DNA from: a virus
IMG/VR virus record: IMGVR_UViG_3300037502_001973
Span: 1 to 23,253 of that record
Strand: one strand, 5' to 3'
DNA: 23,253 nt
Position 1 is the first letter of the stretch. Each line of letters opens with the position of its first letter. The translations under genes and the position numbers were made by a program. The notes beneath the pieces are model-generated. The model had not been told where the DNA came from. It worked only from the letters and a program-made list of their open reading frames with translations, and did not search any database. Below, piece after piece: positions 22,470-23,253 of the stretch.

Positions 22470-22533
22470 AGGTGATTTGAGCCGCGTGCGGGTGTTTCAT
22501 TTCCCGCTCCGTGGCTCATCTTTAACGTTAGTC
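22408..22533 (-). repeat. attC-like element D
   Basis: On the plus strand: GCCCAAC (22408, perfect RYYYAAC), nine bases, GAGCC (22424), an extra A, ACGGAGC pairing with GCTCCGT, GGCTC (22513), nine bases, GTTAGTC (22527). It is 86% identical to element A over 112 ungapped bases. The Cys-rich gene's stop (22528-22530) lies in its right box. Leader ORFs of 17 and 28 codons, joined by an ATGA overlap, cross it. Confidence 0.7.
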
Positions 22534-22743
22534 TGCTTCACGGATTTTGTAGCCGTTCTTTCGGTCTATCGCGATAGCGGTTTCGCAGTAGCAGTATTTT
22601 CCCCAGCTTCCTTTGATGTCGAACACCTCTACTTTCCTCACAGTTCCTTGGCAGTCGCCGTCTCGCTTGCACGCACCTTCGCAGACTAACCATGCGGTTA
22701 CAGACAACGGCGACAATGCGAATTGGTTTTTGGAAGAGTTCAT
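22528..22743 (-). CDS. Small Cys-rich protein (71 aa)
   Basis: The protein has five Cys (21, 25, 31, 51, 53) in VCEGACKRDGDC and YCYC, with a GTVRKVEVFDIKGSW strand region between them. The spacing suggests a metal-bound or disulfide-stabilised fold. The ATG at 22743 is the only reasonable start because an in-frame TAA lies three bases upstream of it. Another open frame overlaps its first two thirds. The stop codon lies in element D, as in other units of the array. Function unknown. Confidence 0.6.
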   Translation of the reverse strand: MNSSKNQFALSPLSVTAWLVCEGACKRDGDCQGTVRKVEVFDIKGSWGKYCYCETAIAIDRKNGYKIREAD

Positions 22744-22861
22744 AGTTTACCAGCACAAAAGGCGAAAGGGAAGCCACCACAGCGCGGTCATATTGACCGC
22801 ACCCGCAGCGAAGCAGGCCGCGGCGCGGCTTGTATTTCACGAAGTCCCCAACGGCTAACAA
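22538..22861 (-). pseudogene. Overlapping frame, likely truncated cassette gene
   Basis: The frame can start at TTG 22861 in element E or at GTG 22840. It encodes VGDFVKYKPRRGLLRCGCG and QYDRAVVASLSPFVLV, which looks like a genuine small phage protein. After about residue 40 (near 22745) the sequence turns Arg-rich and loses protein character, just where the Cys-rich gene begins in another frame. I therefore suspect a gene truncated by a frameshift or by fusion. A short intact gene with unread 3' extension is also possible. Confidence 0.35.
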
Positions 22862-22964
22862 AGCGCCAGAGCCAAATGACCACCGCCGACCTTTTGCGTG
22901 CTGGCGGTGGCAGATTTTCCGTCTCGGGCTGATCCGGCTGGCTGGTATGTGCGTTGCTGGTCAT
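22788..22964 (-). CDS. attC-encoded ORF (58 aa, doubtful)
   Basis: Element E lacks the usual ATG because its box reads ATCAGCC, but an ATG five bases further on opens a 58-codon frame (MTSNAHTSQPDQPE...). It crosses the whole element and ends inside the next gene in a different frame. Residues beyond the element (LWRFVSRWGLREI) do not look like a folded protein. It may be only a leader. Confidence 0.25.
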   Translation of the reverse strand: MTSNAHTSQPDQPETENLPPPARKRSAVVIWLWRFVSRWGLREIQAAPRPASLRVRSI

Positions 22965-22985
22965 GGCTGATCTTTGAAGTTCGGC
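22853..22985 (-). repeat. attC-like element E
   Basis: On the plus strand: GGCTAAC (22853), nine bases, GAGCC (22869), two unpaired A residues, ATGACCA pairing with TGGTCAT, GGCTG (22965), nine bases, GTTCGGC (22979). An inner 8-bp stem (CCACCGCC with GGCGGTGG) is also present. It is the least regular member, with one changed base in the right L box. The phage-type gene ends (TGA) one base beyond it. Confidence 0.6.
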
Positions 22986-23253
22986 TCAATAGAGGTTTTC
23001 GCTAAATAGTTGAGTTGAGTCGCCGCCGCATCGCTTACGGAGTTGACCGTTGGTAAGCGCGACTTCCAGCGCATGTTCGCGTGTCAGGAAATTGCCTCGC
23101 TGGTCGATAAATCCCTGCTCCGCGTTTCGCCAGATCACCGCGCCGTCGATGCTGTAATTGATTTGGGCGCGCATCAGCGGATCAAAGTGCCGCGCCGAGC
23201 AGATGATACGGCCGGCCCTGTTCCGAATAGCCGCGCACACGATCCATGCCGAA
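22986..23253 (-). CDS. Phage 'LFSENLY' family protein, 5' end outside window
   Basis: The frame is open to the right edge (SAWIV precedes CAAIRNRAGRIICSARHFD), so the start is probably beyond the window; a GTG at 23240 is the only start inside. The motifs RIICSARHFDPLM, EQGFIDQRGNFLTREHA, GQLRKRCGGD and the closing LFSENLY define a small uncharacterised family that is common in phage genomes. Its presence argues that the leftward segment is phage DNA or phage-derived cargo. It ends one base from element E. Confidence 0.7.
   Translation of the reverse strand, partial: SAWIVCAAIRNRAGRIICSARHFDPLMRAQINYSIDGAVIWRNAEQGFIDQRGNFLTREHALEVALTNGQLRKRCGGDSTQLFSENLY

Noticed and set aside
20658-22985. 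CRISPR array
   Set aside because: Repeats are long palindromes with gene-sized, coding intervals, not short repeats with ~30-base spacers.

Overview
The window looks like part of a tailed-phage genome, free or integrated, from a high-GC Gram-negative host. Positions 1 to about 20,120 carry a rightward, tightly packed virion and late-gene module in lambda-like order: gpW-like protein, portal, protease/scaffold, major capsid, FII-like, Z-position and U-position proteins, tail tube, tail chaperone, tape measure. The host cannot be fixed from sequence. Few starts have a Shine-Dalgarno sequence, and several late proteins carry Sec or lipoprotein signals; I lean weakly to Verrucomicrobiota or a similar phylum.

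Layout. 1-456 is the end of a sugar-transferase-like gene, followed by a strong terminator (541-575) and a ~360-base non-coding stretch with a 13-bp hairpin between two direct repeats. 934-7371 is the head module: gpW-like protein, portal, a large beta-rich virion protein, a small ORF, a protease-scaffold fusion and the major capsid protein. Two GC-rich hairpins follow the capsid gene, then a GT-A glycosyltransferase (7496-8290). 8306-12493 is the connector and tail module. 12506-17244 holds repetitive, beta-rich distal-tail or adhesin proteins; one has a foreign-looking AT-richer insert and one has a clear N-terminal signal peptide. 17263-20119 holds small exported or membrane proteins, a papain-like (MOA-type) protein, a DUF1353 protein, a lipoprotein, a TM/coiled-coil protein and a calcineurin-like phosphoesterase. 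No recognisable endolysin or lambda-type tail tip (M, L, K, I, J) is present.

From 20100 to the right edge the genes reverse to the minus strand: small zinc-binding, membrane and Cys-rich proteins, a PAPS-reductase-like enzyme and a phage-type 'LFSENLY' protein. This segment contains the most unusual feature. Five imperfect-palindrome elements of 119-133 bp (20658-20783, 21534-21652, 22000-22126, 22408-22533, 22853-22985) lie at gene junctions and divide the segment into units of about 869, 474, 407 and 452 bp. Each has AAC, 9 bases (8 in one arm of one element), GAGCC, a matching stem, GGCTC, 9 bases, GTT, with unpaired base(s) in one arm. That is the architecture of integron attC recombination sites. 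The window therefore appears to join a phage late module to an integrase-less attC/cassette array. Four elements place an ATG in the L box, just after the preceding gene's stop, and two of these read in frame into the next cassette gene. This is inference from reading the sequence; an attC covariance-model search is the decisive check.
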